Assembly (NCBI GenBank): GCA_018883865.1
Contig: JAHLFI010000038.1
Location: 1-39,676, forward strand
Direction of reading: 5' to 3'
Origin: Candidatus Oceanisphaera merdipullorum
Lineage (GTDB): Bacteria > Pseudomonadota > Gammaproteobacteria > Enterobacterales > Aeromonadaceae
DNA length: 39,676 nucleotides
The position numbers and the translations under genes were made by a program. This document shows positions 29,903-39,343 of this stretch, in pieces. The notes under the pieces were generated by a model. It was not told where the DNA came from, made no database searches, and saw nothing but the letters and a program-made list of their open reading frames with translations. The stretch's first letter is position 1, and every line of letters starts with the position of its first letter.

Positions 29903-30244
29903 TTGCAAGGTCAAGAACTGTACGATTTCATTGTCGATAAGCTCGACGATAGCAAAGCCCAAGACATCCAAGTGTTGGATGTGGTTGGCAAATCCACCAT
30001 TACCGACTGCATGATAGTGTGCTCCGGTACCTCTAGCCGCCACGTTAACGCCATTGCTGACCGTTTGGTCGTGGACGCTAAGCAAGCCAACCTTACGGTG
30101 TTGAGCATGCAAGGCAAAGACACCGGCGAATGGGTATTGGTCGACTTAGGTGATGTGATCATTCACGTGATGCAAGACGAAACCCGTGATTTGTATCAGC
30201 TCGAAAAACTGTGGGGCGGCCCTGCTGCCGGAGCCTCAGCCTAA
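29903..30244 (+). CDS. rsfS: Ribosomal silencing factor RsfS
   Basis: Binds ribosomal protein uL14 and blocks subunit joining in starvation. I choose the TTG at 29903, 8 bases after GAGGAG (29889-29894); it gives 113 residues (E. coli 105) and a normal start, whereas the longer open frame overlaps nadD by nearly 100 bases and encodes nothing family-like there. Visible: [75 protein letters not shown]. Its stop overlaps the rlmH ATG by one base. Confidence 0.95.
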   Translation: MQGQELYDFIVDKLDDSKAQDIQVLDVVGKSTITDCMIVCSGTSSRHVNAIADRLVVDAKQANLTVLSMQGKDTGEWVLVDLGDVIIHVMQDETRDLYQLEKLWGGPAAGASA

Positions 30245-30714
30245 TGAAACTACAACTGGTGGCGGTGGGTACCAAAATGCCTGCTTGGGTCACCACCGGT
30301 TTTCAGGAATACCAACGACGTTTCCCGCGGGATTTACCCTTGGAGCTGATTGAAATCAGCGCCGGTAAACGCGGGAAAAACGCCGACATCGAGCGTATTT
30401 TACAGCGCGAAGGCGAGCAAATGCTGGCGGCCGTATCTAAGTCTGCTTGCATCGTTACCTTGGATATTCCTGGCCGACCCTGGACAACGCCTCAATTAGC
30501 CGGCGAGCTTAATCGCTGGCAAATGGACGGGCGTGATGTGGCGATTTTAATTGGTGGACCCGAAGGATTGTCGCCGGCGTGTAAAGCCGCTGCCGAGCAA
30601 TCTTGGTCGTTATCCACCTTGACCCTGCCTCATCCCTTGGTACGCGTAGTGGCGGCAGAAAGTCTGTATCGCGCTTGGAGCGTGAATAACAACCACCCCT
30701 ACCACCGAGAATAA
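30244..30714 (+). CDS. rlmH: 23S rRNA pseudouridine-1915 N3-methyltransferase RlmH
   Basis: SPOUT methyltransferase acting on the 70S ribosome at the tip of helix 69. 156 residues from the ATG that overlaps the rsfS stop (E. coli 155); an earlier in-frame start lies inside rsfS and is rejected. [38 protein letters not shown] starts the fold; the trefoil-knot SAM site is [11 protein letters not shown] (about residues 101-111) and [34 protein letters not shown] ends it with the conserved HPYH. mrdA begins 2 bases later. Confidence 0.97.
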   Translation: MKLQLVAVGTKMPAWVTTGFQEYQRRFPRDLPLELIEISAGKRGKNADIERILQREGEQMLAAVSKSACIVTLDIPGRPWTTPQLAGELNRWQMDGRDVAILIGGPEGLSPACKAAAEQSWSLSTLTLPHPLVRVVAAESLYRAWSVNNNHPYHRE

Positions 30715-30716
30715 GC

Positions 30717-32624
30717 ATGGCTAACGCTCGGGTAAAGATGCGCAACCACAGCGCCGAATCCTCGTTATACTGGCGCCGCGCCGTCATTGCCTTTATTGGC
30801 GTCATGGTCTTGATGGGCGTGTTAATCGCTAATCTCTACCATGTGCAAATTACCGAACACCAAAGTTATAAAACGCGATCCAATGATAACCGTATCAAAG
30901 TGGTGCCTGTGCCGCCCACCCGTGGTCTTATCTACGATCGCAACGGCGTGTTATTGGCAGAAAACCGCCCCATTTACAGCCTAGAAATCACCCCGGAACA
31001 AACCAGCGACTTAGATCAGAATGTCGATCAATTGATTGCCTTGCTGGATCTCGATCCAGAAGTGAAAACACGCTTTTTCACTGAGGTTAAGCGCCAACGA
31101 CGCTTTACACCCGTGGTGTTAGTGAACCGTCTTAACGAAGAACAAGTGGCGCGCTTTAGCATTAACCAGCACAAATTCCCCGGCGCCTCCATTGAAGCCT
31201 ACCTCAAGCGTTTTTATCCTTATCGCGATACCTTTACCCACGTGATTGGTTATGTCGCGCGCATTAACGACAAAGACGTAGCACGCCTGAAAGAAGACAA
31301 CAAACTGGCTAACTACGCCTCCACCCACGACATAGGTAAGTTAGGGGTAGAACGTTTTTACGAAGACATGTTGCATGGCAAAACCGGCTATCAAGAAGTG
31401 GAAGTGAACAACCGTGGGCGGGTGATCCGCACCCTTAAATATCAGCCGCCGATACCTGGCAATGATATTTATCTGAATGTGGACGTAGCCTTACAACAAA
31501 AAGCCCAGAAGTTGATGGGCAATCGACGCGGTGCGGCTGTGATCATGACGCCGCAAGATGGCAAAATTTTGGCCCTGATCTCCAGCCCCAGCTACGATCC
31601 CAACCTGTTTGTGCACGGCATCAGTGGCCCCGAATATCGAGAGTTACTCAACAATCCCGACCGACCACTGATCAACCGCGCCAGCCAAGGTATTTATGCC
31701 CCTGCTTCCACGGTCAAACCCATGTTGTCGGTAATGGGGTTAAATGAAGGTATCTTTACCCCCGGCACCCGCTATTTTGGCGCGCCCTTTTTTCAAATTC
31801 CCAACACCAAGCATAAATTTCGCGACTGGCGCCGCTGGGGACATGGCTGGATGGACGTGTATCGCGCCATCGAAATTTCCGCCGATACCTTCTTCTATGA
31901 TTTGGCCTATAAAGCTGGCATAGATACCATGCACGACTACATGACCCGCTTTGGTTTTGGACAATTCTCCGGCATAGACTTACATGAAGAAGCCAATGGC
32001 ACCATGCCCTCCCGGGACTGGAAACGCGCCCGCCATAAACAAAACTGGTTTCAAGGCGACACTATTTCCGTGGGCATCGGCCAAGGTTACTGGTCGGCCA
32101 CGCCATTGCAGCTGGCCCGCGCCGCCACTATTTTAGTAGACCACGGCGAAACCATACATCCGCGACTGCTCGATGCCATTGGTACGCCTGATGGTAAAAT
32201 AGCCATGCCGGTCAGTAAAGGCGAGCCGATTGTGCTCAAACAAGACAGTTATTGGAACGTGGCACTGGCCGGCATGCACCGCGTCATCAATGGCAAAGAA
32301 GGCACGGCAAGGCGCGCCTTCGCCAACACGCCTTATACGGCGGCGGGCAAATCGGGCACGGCGCAGGTGTTTAGCTTGGCGGAAAATCAACAATACGATC
32401 ATGCCTCCACCAAAGAGCACCTGCGTGATAATGCACTCTTCGTTGGCTATGCACCTTATGAAAACCCTGAGGTGGTGGTGTCTGTGGTACTCGAAAATAT
32501 CGGTGGCGGCAGCTCCCATGCCGCACCCGTGGCGCGGTCCTTGCTTGATTTATATATGATCCCTGAGATTGAGCCGATGATAAGTGACGAGAGCACGACA
32601 GACCCGGATGAGGTACAAGATTAA
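30717..32624 (+). CDS. mrdA: Penicillin-binding protein 2 (elongasome transpeptidase)
   Basis: Class B PBP that cross-links peptidoglycan made by RodA during cell elongation. 635 residues. One membrane anchor near residues 20-44 ([25 protein letters not shown]), then [24 protein letters not shown] of the pedestal domain, and the transpeptidase motifs: SxxK as ASTVK in [13 protein letters not shown] (about residue 330), SxN as SAD in [13 protein letters not shown], and KSGT in [45 protein letters not shown] is a PBP2 hallmark. Directly follows rlmH, and its stop overlaps the rodA ATG by one base. Confidence 0.97.
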   Translation: MANARVKMRNHSAESSLYWRRAVIAFIGVMVLMGVLIANLYHVQITEHQSYKTRSNDNRIKVVPVPPTRGLIYDRNGVLLAENRPIYSLEITPEQTSDLDQNVDQLIALLDLDPEVKTRFFTEVKRQRRFTPVVLVNRLNEEQVARFSINQHKFPGASIEAYLKRFYPYRDTFTHVIGYVARINDKDVARLKEDNKLANYASTHDIGKLGVERFYEDMLHGKTGYQEVEVNNRGRVIRTLKYQPPIPGNDIYLNVDVALQQKAQKLMGNRRGAAVIMTPQDGKILALISSPSYDPNLFVHGISGPEYRELLNNPDRPLINRASQGIYAPASTVKPMLSVMGLNEGIFTPGTRYFGAPFFQIPNTKHKFRDWRRWGHGWMDVYRAIEISADTFFYDLAYKAGIDTMHDYMTRFGFGQFSGIDLHEEANGTMPSRDWKRARHKQNWFQGDTISVGIGQGYWSATPLQLARAATILVDHGETIHPRLLDAIGTPDGKIAMPVSKGEPIVLKQDSYWNVALAGMHRVINGKEGTARRAFANTPYTAAGKSGTAQVFSLAENQQYDHASTKEHLRDNALFVGYAPYENPEVVVSVVLENIGGGSSHAAPVARSLLDLYMIPEIEPMISDESTTDPDEVQD

Positions 32625-33730
32625 TGGCCAAACATAATAACCGCCGCTCTTTAAGCGAAATTTTGCACATCGACTGGCCATTATTTTTAGCCTTGTGCTG
32701 CTTATTAAGTGCCAGCTTGGTCATCTTATATTCCGCAAGCGGTGAAGACACAGATACCTTAATTCGCCAAGCGCTGCGCTGCGGCTTATCGTTCGTGGTG
32801 ATGCTGGGACTGGCACAATTTCCCCCCAGCTTTTATGCCCGTTGGTCTCCGCCGGTGTTTGTGTTCGCCGTTATGCTACTGGTGTTGGTCGTACTAGTGG
32901 GAGATGTGGGCAAAGGTGCTCAGCGCTGGCTAGAGCTTGGCAGCTTTCGCTTTCAGCCCTCAGAGGTGATGAAGCTGGTGATGCCGATGATGATCGCCAC
33001 CTACATCAGTCGTTATCCGCTGCCACCCAGTCTACTGCAGATATTTGTAGCGCTGACCATGGTCATGGTACCCACGCTATTAATTGCTCGCCAGCCGGAT
33101 TTAGGCACCTCACTGTTGGTGGCGGCCTCAGGCTTATTTGTGATTTTTTTAGCGGGTTTGTCCTGGCGTCTCATTCTCGCCGCTGCCGTTGCCGTGGCGG
33201 CCTTCCTACCACCGCTGTGGTTTTTCTTGATGCACGACTACCAAAAGCGACGAGTTCTGACACTGCTTAATCCTGAGTCGGACCCATTAGGCGCAGGTTA
33301 CCACATCATACAGTCTAAGATTGCCATTGGCTCCGGCGGCTTGTGGGGCAAGGGCTGGCTGCAAGGCACGCAATCGCAACTAGAGTTTTTACCCGAGCGA
33401 CACACAGATTTTATTTTTGCAGTACTGGCCGAAGAGTTCGGCTTGATTGGCGTTTGCTTGCTGGTGCTGTTATACCTTTTCATCATTTGGCGCGGCCTGT
33501 ATATCTCCATGCAAGCACAAGGTGCCTTTCCACGTTTATTAGGCGGCGCACTCACACTGACATTTTTTGTCTATGTGTTCGTTAACATCGGCATGGTCAG
33601 TGGCCTATTGCCCGTGGTGGGCGTGCCCTTGCCTTTGATCAGCTACGGCGGCACCTCTATGGTGACCCTGATGGCCGGTTTTGGCATTTTAATGTCTGTG
33701 CATACTCATAAGCGCCTATTGGCTAAATAA
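32624..33730 (+). CDS. rodA: Peptidoglycan glycosyltransferase RodA (MrdB)
   Basis: SEDS-family polymerase that builds glycan strands from lipid II with PBP2. 368 residues with about ten membrane segments. Recognised by [44 protein letters not shown], the loop [58 protein letters not shown] (with the conserved catalytic-loop Asp region) and the last-helix [20 protein letters not shown]. One-base overlap with mrdA; mltB starts 12 bases later. Confidence 0.97.
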   Translation: MAKHNNRRSLSEILHIDWPLFLALCCLLSASLVILYSASGEDTDTLIRQALRCGLSFVVMLGLAQFPPSFYARWSPPVFVFAVMLLVLVVLVGDVGKGAQRWLELGSFRFQPSEVMKLVMPMMIATYISRYPLPPSLLQIFVALTMVMVPTLLIARQPDLGTSLLVAASGLFVIFLAGLSWRLILAAAVAVAAFLPPLWFFLMHDYQKRRVLTLLNPESDPLGAGYHIIQSKIAIGSGGLWGKGWLQGTQSQLEFLPERHTDFIFAVLAEEFGLIGVCLLVLLYLFIIWRGLYISMQAQGAFPRLLGGALTLTFFVYVFVNIGMVSGLLPVVGVPLPLISYGGTSMVTLMAGFGILMSVHTHKRLLAK

Positions 33731-33742
33731 AAGGATTATCGA

Positions 33743-34720
33743 ATGCGTTTTGCTCTTCTTTCTGCTGCTCTCTTACTTTCTCCCGCAGCCATGGCACAAG
33801 ACACTAACCCCGAACAAGCGGCTTGGATTGAGCAATTAGCCACCAAGTTTGAGATACCCGCCAGCGAGCTCAACGCCGCACTGGCTCAGGCTACCTATCA
33901 ACAGTCGATAATCGACGCCATGACTCGCCCCGCAGAGGCCAAGCCGTGGAGCGTTTATCGCCCTATTTTCTTAACCGAAAAGCGCATTAATGACGGTGTT
34001 AAGTTTTGGCAAGAGCATAAAGCGCTATTAGATCAGGCAGTGGAAACCTCACAGGTGCCGGCGGAAATCATCACCGCCATCATAGGTGTAGAAACCTCCT
34101 ATGGCGCTAACATGGGCAACTATAAGGTGCTGGATGCGCTCTATACACTGGGCTTTCATTATCCGCCCCGTGGCGAGTTTTTCCGCTCGGAGTTTGGTCA
34201 TTACTTAGCGCTCTCTAAGGAGCAAGGCTGGGAGTTAGCGGACCAAAAAGGTTCTTATGCCGGCGCCATGGGCATGGGGCAGTTTATTTCGTCTAGCTAT
34301 CGTCACTACGCCATTGATGCCGACTCAAACGGCGTGCGTAACTTATTTGTGGCCGACGACGCCATCGGCAGCGTGGCTAATTATTTCAACGAGCATCACT
34401 GGCAGTTGGGCGATGGCGTAGCCTATCCAGCAAAAGTAAGTACTGCTAACGCCGAGGCGGCTGAGACCTTTTTGAATCCCAACTTAGAGATTAGTCACAC
34501 TTGGGCCGAGTTTGTGGCTGCCGGTATTGTTATCGATCAAGAGCTGGATGCCGAGACTCCTGTTAAGCTACTTAAGTTAGATGGCGTCGACGGCCCCGAG
34601 TACTGGGTGGTCAGACATAACTTTTATGTGATAACTCGCTATAATCGCAGTCCTCTTTACGCCATGGCGGTCTATCAACTGAGTGAGCAGCTGAAACATG
34701 CCTATGAAAAATCTTTATAA
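33743..34720 (+). CDS. mltB: Lytic murein transglycosylase B
   Basis: Cuts the MurNAc-GlcNAc bond with 1,6-anhydro ring formation. 325 residues. Cleavable signal peptide MRFALLSAALLLSPAAMAQ; I see no lipobox Cys, so a soluble periplasmic form is likely rather than the outer-membrane lipoprotein of E. coli. The catalytic Glu is in IITAIIGVETSYGANMGNYKVLDALYTLGF (about residue 117), with SYAGAMGMGQFISSSYRHYAIDADSNG in the substrate cleft. AAGGA upstream. Its place between rodA and rlpA differs from E. coli, where mltB is elsewhere; the last 23 bases overlap rlpA. Confidence 0.95.
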   Translation: MRFALLSAALLLSPAAMAQDTNPEQAAWIEQLATKFEIPASELNAALAQATYQQSIIDAMTRPAEAKPWSVYRPIFLTEKRINDGVKFWQEHKALLDQAVETSQVPAEIITAIIGVETSYGANMGNYKVLDALYTLGFHYPPRGEFFRSEFGHYLALSKEQGWELADQKGSYAGAMGMGQFISSSYRHYAIDADSNGVRNLFVADDAIGSVANYFNEHHWQLGDGVAYPAKVSTANAEAAETFLNPNLEISHTWAEFVAAGIVIDQELDAETPVKLLKLDGVDGPEYWVVRHNFYVITRYNRSPLYAMAVYQLSEQLKHAYEKSL

Positions 34721-35750
34721 AGCACTGTTACCGGTTACCGTCTTAGTATTAACGGCCTGCAGCTCTCAGTCGCAATCTCCGATTGAGAAAGCGGAGCAAA
34801 AAAAGCATGGCATGCCCAGTAAAGGGACGGCTAAAGGCGAGATCAGAGACGCCCGTTGGCACAAAGAAACCGCGGGCGGCCGCTATAGCCTGCGTCAAGA
34901 TGTACCACCGGAAGATGCCCCTAAGCTCGATCATGTAAAAGACGCCGTGCCCCGCTATGAGGCCTATACCCGGGGTGGCAATAAGAATTACAATGTCTGG
35001 GGTCAAGACTATGAAGTATGGCAAGACGTGCAAAACTACCGAGATGAAGGCTTAGCTTCTTGGTATGGTGCCAAGTTTCATGGTTTTAATACCTCAAACG
35101 GCGAAGTGTACGACATGTACACCATGACGGCGGCCCATAAAAACTTGCCGCTGCCCTCGTTCGTGCGCGTCACCAACAAAGAAAACGGCAAGCAAGTGGT
35201 GGTCAGGGTCAACGACCGTGGGCCATTTCATGAAGGCCGGGTGATTGACTTATCGTATGCGGCGGCTTATAAGCTCGGCATGCTGGCAACCGGTACCGCC
35301 TCGGTAAAAGTAGAGCTGATAAAAATGGCGCCTAACGGCAAAGAAATCCGTTTGGCCCAAAACGGTAATGTGCTCAATGGCAGACCCGTCAGTGGCAATC
35401 AGCTGTATGGCACTAAGCCTGAGAATGCTGCCGGCGTCGGCAATACGGTTGCCAATAATGCCGTAGTGAGCAAGCTCGTCAGGGGCGGTGCCGTTACCAA
35501 CAAAGTCGTTGCACAAGCACCAAGCTCGCAAGTGAATGCCAAGCACATACAGCTGATGGCGACGCGCTCACCGGAAAAAGCCAAGGAGCTGGCAACTCAA
35601 CTGAGCAAACAGTACGGCTTTCCGGCTCGGGTAGAGCAGCAGTCAGAATGGTATCGCTTACAAATGGGTCCCATTCCAGGCAATAAAACGCAATCGACCT
35701 TAAATCAGTTGATCGCTCAAGGGTACGCTCAGGCTTACTTTATAAACTAA
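34698..35750 (+). CDS. rlpA: Rare lipoprotein A (RlpA), septal lytic transglycosylase
   Basis: 350 residues; a second ATG two codons in is equally possible. Lipoprotein signal LLPVTVLVLTACSSQSQ with lipobox LTAC. The double-psi barrel lies near residues 115-215: GLASWYGAKFHGFNTSNGEVYDMYTMTAAHKNLPLPSFVRVTN...VVRVNDRGPFHEGRVIDLSYAAA. It keeps the Glu, His and Asp that are catalytic in Pseudomonas RlpA, so it may be active on naked glycan strands. An Asn/Ala/Val-rich linker follows, then a C-terminal SPOR domain (KHIQLMATRSPEKAKELATQLSKQYGFPARVEQQSEWYRLQMGPI) for septal peptidoglycan. Overlaps mltB by 23 bases. Confidence 0.95.
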   Translation: MPMKNLYKALLPVTVLVLTACSSQSQSPIEKAEQKKHGMPSKGTAKGEIRDARWHKETAGGRYSLRQDVPPEDAPKLDHVKDAVPRYEAYTRGGNKNYNVWGQDYEVWQDVQNYRDEGLASWYGAKFHGFNTSNGEVYDMYTMTAAHKNLPLPSFVRVTNKENGKQVVVRVNDRGPFHEGRVIDLSYAAAYKLGMLATGTASVKVELIKMAPNGKEIRLAQNGNVLNGRPVSGNQLYGTKPENAAGVGNTVANNAVVSKLVRGGAVTNKVVAQAPSSQVNAKHIQLMATRSPEKAKELATQLSKQYGFPARVEQQSEWYRLQMGPIPGNKTQSTLNQLIAQGYAQAYFIN

Positions 35751-35847
35751 GCGGCCTTATTTTTAGCTGTTTGCTTTTTTACTTACTCTTTTTTTACTCA
35801 GAATGGGCTCGGTTAGGGCCCACACAGATAGGGTTCTCACACACGTT

Positions 35848-37038
35848 ATGCGCATGCTCACTCCCCTTGCTACTTTATTGCTGGCCACCACGATTTCTGT
35901 TTCTGCCCAGGCACAAGTTCTTTCTCCACCCAGTGTGGCGCCCATGGTCCCCGAGGCACCTGCCATTGCGGCTAAGTCTTATGTATTAATGGATTACGCC
36001 AGTGGTCAAATATTGGTATCTGAAAATGCCGATGAGAAACTGCCTCCGGCTAGTTTAACCAAGATGATGACCTCCTACATTTTGGCGCAGGCGCTAAAAG
36101 AGGGTAAGGTCAAAAACGAAGACATGGTCACCATTAGCGAAGCGGCATGGGCACAAAATTTCCCCGGCTCCTCTGTGATGTTTTTAGAGGTGGGTAAAGA
36201 AGTCAGCATAGAAGCGCTTAACCGCGGCATCATTATTCAATCAGGTAATGACGCCACAGTGGCGGTTGCCGAGCATTTGGCCGGCAGCGTCAACTCTTTT
36301 GCCGATTTGATGAACGCTTGGGCTGCACGCTTAGGCATGACCAACAGCCACTTTGTCACACCCCATGGTCTGCACTCTGATGCCATGTATACCACGGCCC
36401 GCGATATGGCGTTGTTAGGCCAAGCTTTGATCCGCGATGTGCCAGAAGAATATAAAATATATTCTGAAAAATCTTTCGTGTTTAACGGCATCACGCAACA
36501 CAACCGTAATTCACTGTTGTGGGATAAATCGTTACAGGTAGATGGCATTAAAACCGGCCACGTGGAAGCCGTAGGCTACAACCTGGTCTCGTCTGCCACT
36601 CAAGAAGACATGCGTCTGATTGCCGTGGTTATTGGCGCCAACAGTGAGCGTTCTCGGGCCGCAGAAAGTAAGAAGCTGCTCACTTACGGCTTTCGTTTCT
36701 TCCAAACTGTGTCTCCCTATGCCGCGGGCACTAAGTTAATGGATCAGCCGATCCTGTTAGGTGATAAAAGCAGCGTCCAACTGGGCGTAGACCAAGCCGT
36801 GTCTGTGACCATACCGCGCGGCCAAGCCAAAGACTTGCAAGCTGACTTTACGCTCGATAGCGCCTCATTACGTGCACCTTTAGCTAAAGGCGAGCGCGTG
36901 GGCACCTTGCATCTGAAACTGAACGATAAAGACGTAGCAACACTGCCATTAGTGGCCTTAGAAGACGTTCAACAAGGTGGTTTCTTTAGCCGCATGATCG
37001 ACTACATTAAGCTGTTCGTTACAGGTTTATTCAAATAA
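35848..37038 (+). CDS. dacA: D-alanyl-D-alanine carboxypeptidase (PBP5/6 type)
   Basis: Removes the terminal D-Ala from peptidoglycan stem peptides. The ATG at 35848 (MRMLTPLATLLLATTISVSAQAQ) gives a normal signal peptide and 396 residues (E. coli DacA 403); the frame is open for 15 codons more, but that part would spoil the signal peptide. Motifs: SxxK in LPPASLTKMMTSYI, SxN in IIQSGNDATVAVAEH, KTG in DGIKTGHVEAVGYNLVSSA. The C-terminal PBP5 domain ends with an amphipathic helix GGFFSRMIDYIKLFVTGLFK that holds the inner membrane. Follows rlpA after 97 bases; strong terminator after it. Confidence 0.95.
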   Translation: MRMLTPLATLLLATTISVSAQAQVLSPPSVAPMVPEAPAIAAKSYVLMDYASGQILVSENADEKLPPASLTKMMTSYILAQALKEGKVKNEDMVTISEAAWAQNFPGSSVMFLEVGKEVSIEALNRGIIIQSGNDATVAVAEHLAGSVNSFADLMNAWAARLGMTNSHFVTPHGLHSDAMYTTARDMALLGQALIRDVPEEYKIYSEKSFVFNGITQHNRNSLLWDKSLQVDGIKTGHVEAVGYNLVSSATQEDMRLIAVVIGANSERSRAAESKKLLTYGFRFFQTVSPYAAGTKLMDQPILLGDKSSVQLGVDQAVSVTIPRGQAKDLQADFTLDSASLRAPLAKGERVGTLHLKLNDKDVATLPLVALEDVQQGGFFSRMIDYIKLFVTGLFK

Positions 37039-37061
37039 GCGTCGTCTTTAAACCATAAATT

Positions 37062-37092
37062 AAAGCCGAAAGCCCCGTCTTTCGGCTTTTTT
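37062..37092. terminator. Terminator after dacA
   Basis: AAAGCCGAAAG (37062-37072) and CTTTCGGCTTT (37079-37089) form an 11-bp stem with a 6-base loop and T-tail. It separates the elongasome genes from ybeD-lipB-lipA, which therefore probably have their own promoter in 37093-37238. Confidence 0.95.
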
Positions 37093-37238
37093 ATATGTTC
37101 TATTTAATGACTCCAGCCAGAGACCACATAAGTTGTCGGTTTAAGAAGCCAGCGTTTTATGGTAAAAATGTGACTTGGGTTGTAAATGTGACTAAGGTCT
37201 TTACCACCCCCTTATCTACGCACGCTGTGAAGGTTGTT

Positions 37239-37514
37239 ATGAAAAGCCAATTAGACACCAAATTTGATGAATACTTAGATTTCCCCTGCCAATTTCCCTT
37301 CAAGATTTTAGGCTTGGCCGACGCGCGCCTGCCCGATATGGTAGTCGAAGTGTTACAGCTGCACGCTCCTGGCGATTACAGCCCAACGATAAAACCTAGC
37401 AGCAAGGGTAACTACCATGCCGTATCGGTATCGGTCACCGTCACCAGCAAAGAACACATTGAAACCCTCTATCTCAAACTGGGTGAACTAGAGCTGGTTA
37501 AATACGTACTCTAG
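37239..37514 (+). CDS. ybeD: YbeD family protein (UPF0250)
   Basis: 91 residues from the ATG at 37239, which has GAAGG six bases upstream; the open frame extends about 48 codons earlier, over the terminator region, and that part is not coding-like. Small ACT-like fold. [58 protein letters not shown] matches E. coli YbeD closely ([18 protein letters not shown]). Function is not known; its constant place before lipB suggests a link to lipoate metabolism. Confidence 0.94.
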   Translation: MKSQLDTKFDEYLDFPCQFPFKILGLADARLPDMVVEVLQLHAPGDYSPTIKPSSKGNYHAVSVSVTVTSKEHIETLYLKLGELELVKYVL

Positions 37515-37568
37515 GGCCCTTAACCCTGTCACTCAGGGCACGCACAACAGAGACTTAGGACGAGCACA

Positions 37569-38237
37569 GTGGCACAAGATCAACTCATAATACGGCACTG
37601 GGGTGAAGCCTCTTATGAGGATGTATGGCATGCCATGCAAGACTTCACCAACCAGCGTGGGCCAGCAACCTCCGACGAGCTTTGGCTGGTAGAACACCCG
37701 CCAGTGTTTACTCAGGGCCAAGCCGGCAAACCCGAACATATTATTAACCTAGGGGACATTCCCTTGGTGAAAAGCGATCGCGGCGGCCAAGTCACTTATC
37801 ATGGCCCGGGTCAGTTGATTGTCTATTTGCTGTTAGATGTACGTCGTAAAAAATTGGGCGTACGCCATCTGGTTACCAGCATGGAAGTCTCCATCGTTGA
37901 GTTGCTGGCCAGCTATGATATTCAAGCCTATGCCAAGCCAGATGCACCGGGCGTTTATGTGAAAGACGCCGTGGCCATAGAGCACAAAATTGCCTCGCTG
38001 GGCTTGCGCGTGCGCCGTGGTTGTTCTTTTCATGGCTTAGCGCTCAACGTCAACATGGATTTAAGCCCTTTTTTGCGCATTAATCCCTGTGGTTACGCGG
38101 GCTTGCCCATGACGATGACGGCCCCCTTAGGTGGGCCGCAAACGATTGACGAAGCTCAATCTCAACTCATACCCAAGCTGGCAGAACAGCTCGGCTATCC
38201 ACATCTGTATTACACAACAGAGAAGCTCAAATTATGA
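37569..38237 (+). CDS. lipB: Octanoyltransferase LipB
   Basis: Moves octanoate from acyl carrier protein to lipoyl domains. 222 residues from a GTG start with AGGA 8-9 bases upstream. [49 protein letters not shown], the catalytic Lys in [27 protein letters not shown], and the catalytic Cys in [11 protein letters not shown] are all present. Compared with E. coli there are a few extra residues just before the Lys ([17 protein letters not shown]). Overlaps lipA by 4 bases (ATGA). Confidence 0.96.
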   Translation: MAQDQLIIRHWGEASYEDVWHAMQDFTNQRGPATSDELWLVEHPPVFTQGQAGKPEHIINLGDIPLVKSDRGGQVTYHGPGQLIVYLLLDVRRKKLGVRHLVTSMEVSIVELLASYDIQAYAKPDAPGVYVKDAVAIEHKIASLGLRVRRGCSFHGLALNVNMDLSPFLRINPCGYAGLPMTMTAPLGGPQTIDEAQSQLIPKLAEQLGYPHLYYTTEKLKL

Positions 38238-39199
38238 ACAAACCTGTGCGCGTCGAACCCGGCGTAAAATTACGTGATGCCGACAAAATGGCGCTGATCC
38301 CAGTTAAATACATGCCTTCGCCTGACGAAGAAGTGTTGCGTAAGCCGGACTGGATGAAGATCAAACTTCCTCCTAGCAGTCAGCGTATTCAGGAATTAAA
38401 AAGCATCATGCGCAAGAACGACTTGCACTCGGTGTGTGAAGAAGCTTCTTGCCCTAACTTGTCCGAGTGCTTTACTCACGGTACCGCCACCTTCATGATT
38501 TTGGGTGCCATTTGTACTCGTCGTTGTCCCTTCTGTGACGTGGCCCACGGCCGCCCACTGGCGGTAAACCCAGACGAGCCAGCAAAACTGGCCAAAACCA
38601 TTAAAGAGCTGGGCTTAAAGTACGTGGTGATCACCTCAGTGGATCGCGACGACCTGCGTGACGGCGGTGCTCAGCACTTCGTGGATTGCATTAAAGCCAT
38701 TCGTGAACAAAGCCCAAATACCAAAATCGAAATCCTAACCCCAGATTTTCGTGGACGTATGGACACGGCATTAGAAATCTTTAAAGATACGCCGCCGGAT
38801 GTATTCAACCATAACCTCGAAACCGCGCCACGCCTGTATCGTATGGCCCGCCCCGGTGCAGACTATAAATGGTCATTAGAATTACTGCGTCGCTTTAAAG
38901 AAATGCACCCGCAGGTGACCACTAAGTCTGGTTTGATGATGGGCTTAGGCGAAACTAACGACGAAATCGTCGAGGTACTGAAAGATCTGCGCGCGCACAA
39001 CGTGCAAATGCTCACCTTAGGTCAGTACTTGCAACCTAGTCGCCATCACCTGCCCGTAATGCGCTACGTGCCACCTGCTGAGTTTGCTGAGCTTAAAGAC
39101 ATTGCAGATAGCCTAGGCTTTGAACACGCTGCCTCCGGCCCATTGGTACGCTCGTCTTACCACGCCGATCTGCAAGCACAAGGCATGGAAGTTAAGTAA
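38234..39199 (+). CDS. lipA: Lipoyl synthase LipA
   Basis: Radical SAM enzyme that inserts two sulfurs into the octanoyl chain made available by LipB. 321 residues, same as E. coli. Auxiliary cluster motif CxxxxCxxxxxC in [25 protein letters not shown]; radical SAM CxxxCxxC in [16 protein letters not shown]; then [59 protein letters not shown] and the C-terminal RSSYHAD whose Ser binds the auxiliary cluster. Overlapping start with lipB indicates coupling; a terminator follows. Confidence 0.98.
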   Translation: MNKPVRVEPGVKLRDADKMALIPVKYMPSPDEEVLRKPDWMKIKLPPSSQRIQELKSIMRKNDLHSVCEEASCPNLSECFTHGTATFMILGAICTRRCPFCDVAHGRPLAVNPDEPAKLAKTIKELGLKYVVITSVDRDDLRDGGAQHFVDCIKAIREQSPNTKIEILTPDFRGRMDTALEIFKDTPPDVFNHNLETAPRLYRMARPGADYKWSLELLRRFKEMHPQVTTKSGLMMGLGETNDEIVEVLKDLRAHNVQMLTLGQYLQPSRHHLPVMRYVPPAEFAELKDIADSLGFEHAASGPLVRSSYHADLQAQGMEVK

Positions 39200-39267
39200 G
39201 TCGCCTGCGGTAAAGTGGGAAGTGAAAACACTTAGCCTAGCGCGTTAAACTTAATAACCGTCAAAAT

Positions 39268-39293
39268 AAAAAGGAGCCGCCAGGCTCCTTTTT
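39268..39293. terminator. Bidirectional terminator after lipA
   Basis: AAAAAGGAGCC (39268-39278) and GGCTCCTTTTT (39283-39293) with a GCCA loop, a perfect 11-bp stem with A and T flanks. Serves lipA and the convergent HPP gene. Confidence 0.94.
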
Positions 39294-39343
39294 AGTCTTT
39301 GCTTACGGCTTTCACTTACGCCATCTTGTATCTCAAGATCCTA

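Noticed and set aside
37095..37238. 48-codon extension of ybeD
   Set aside because: It starts inside the dacA terminator tail; the ATG at 37239 has a ribosome site and gives the family length.
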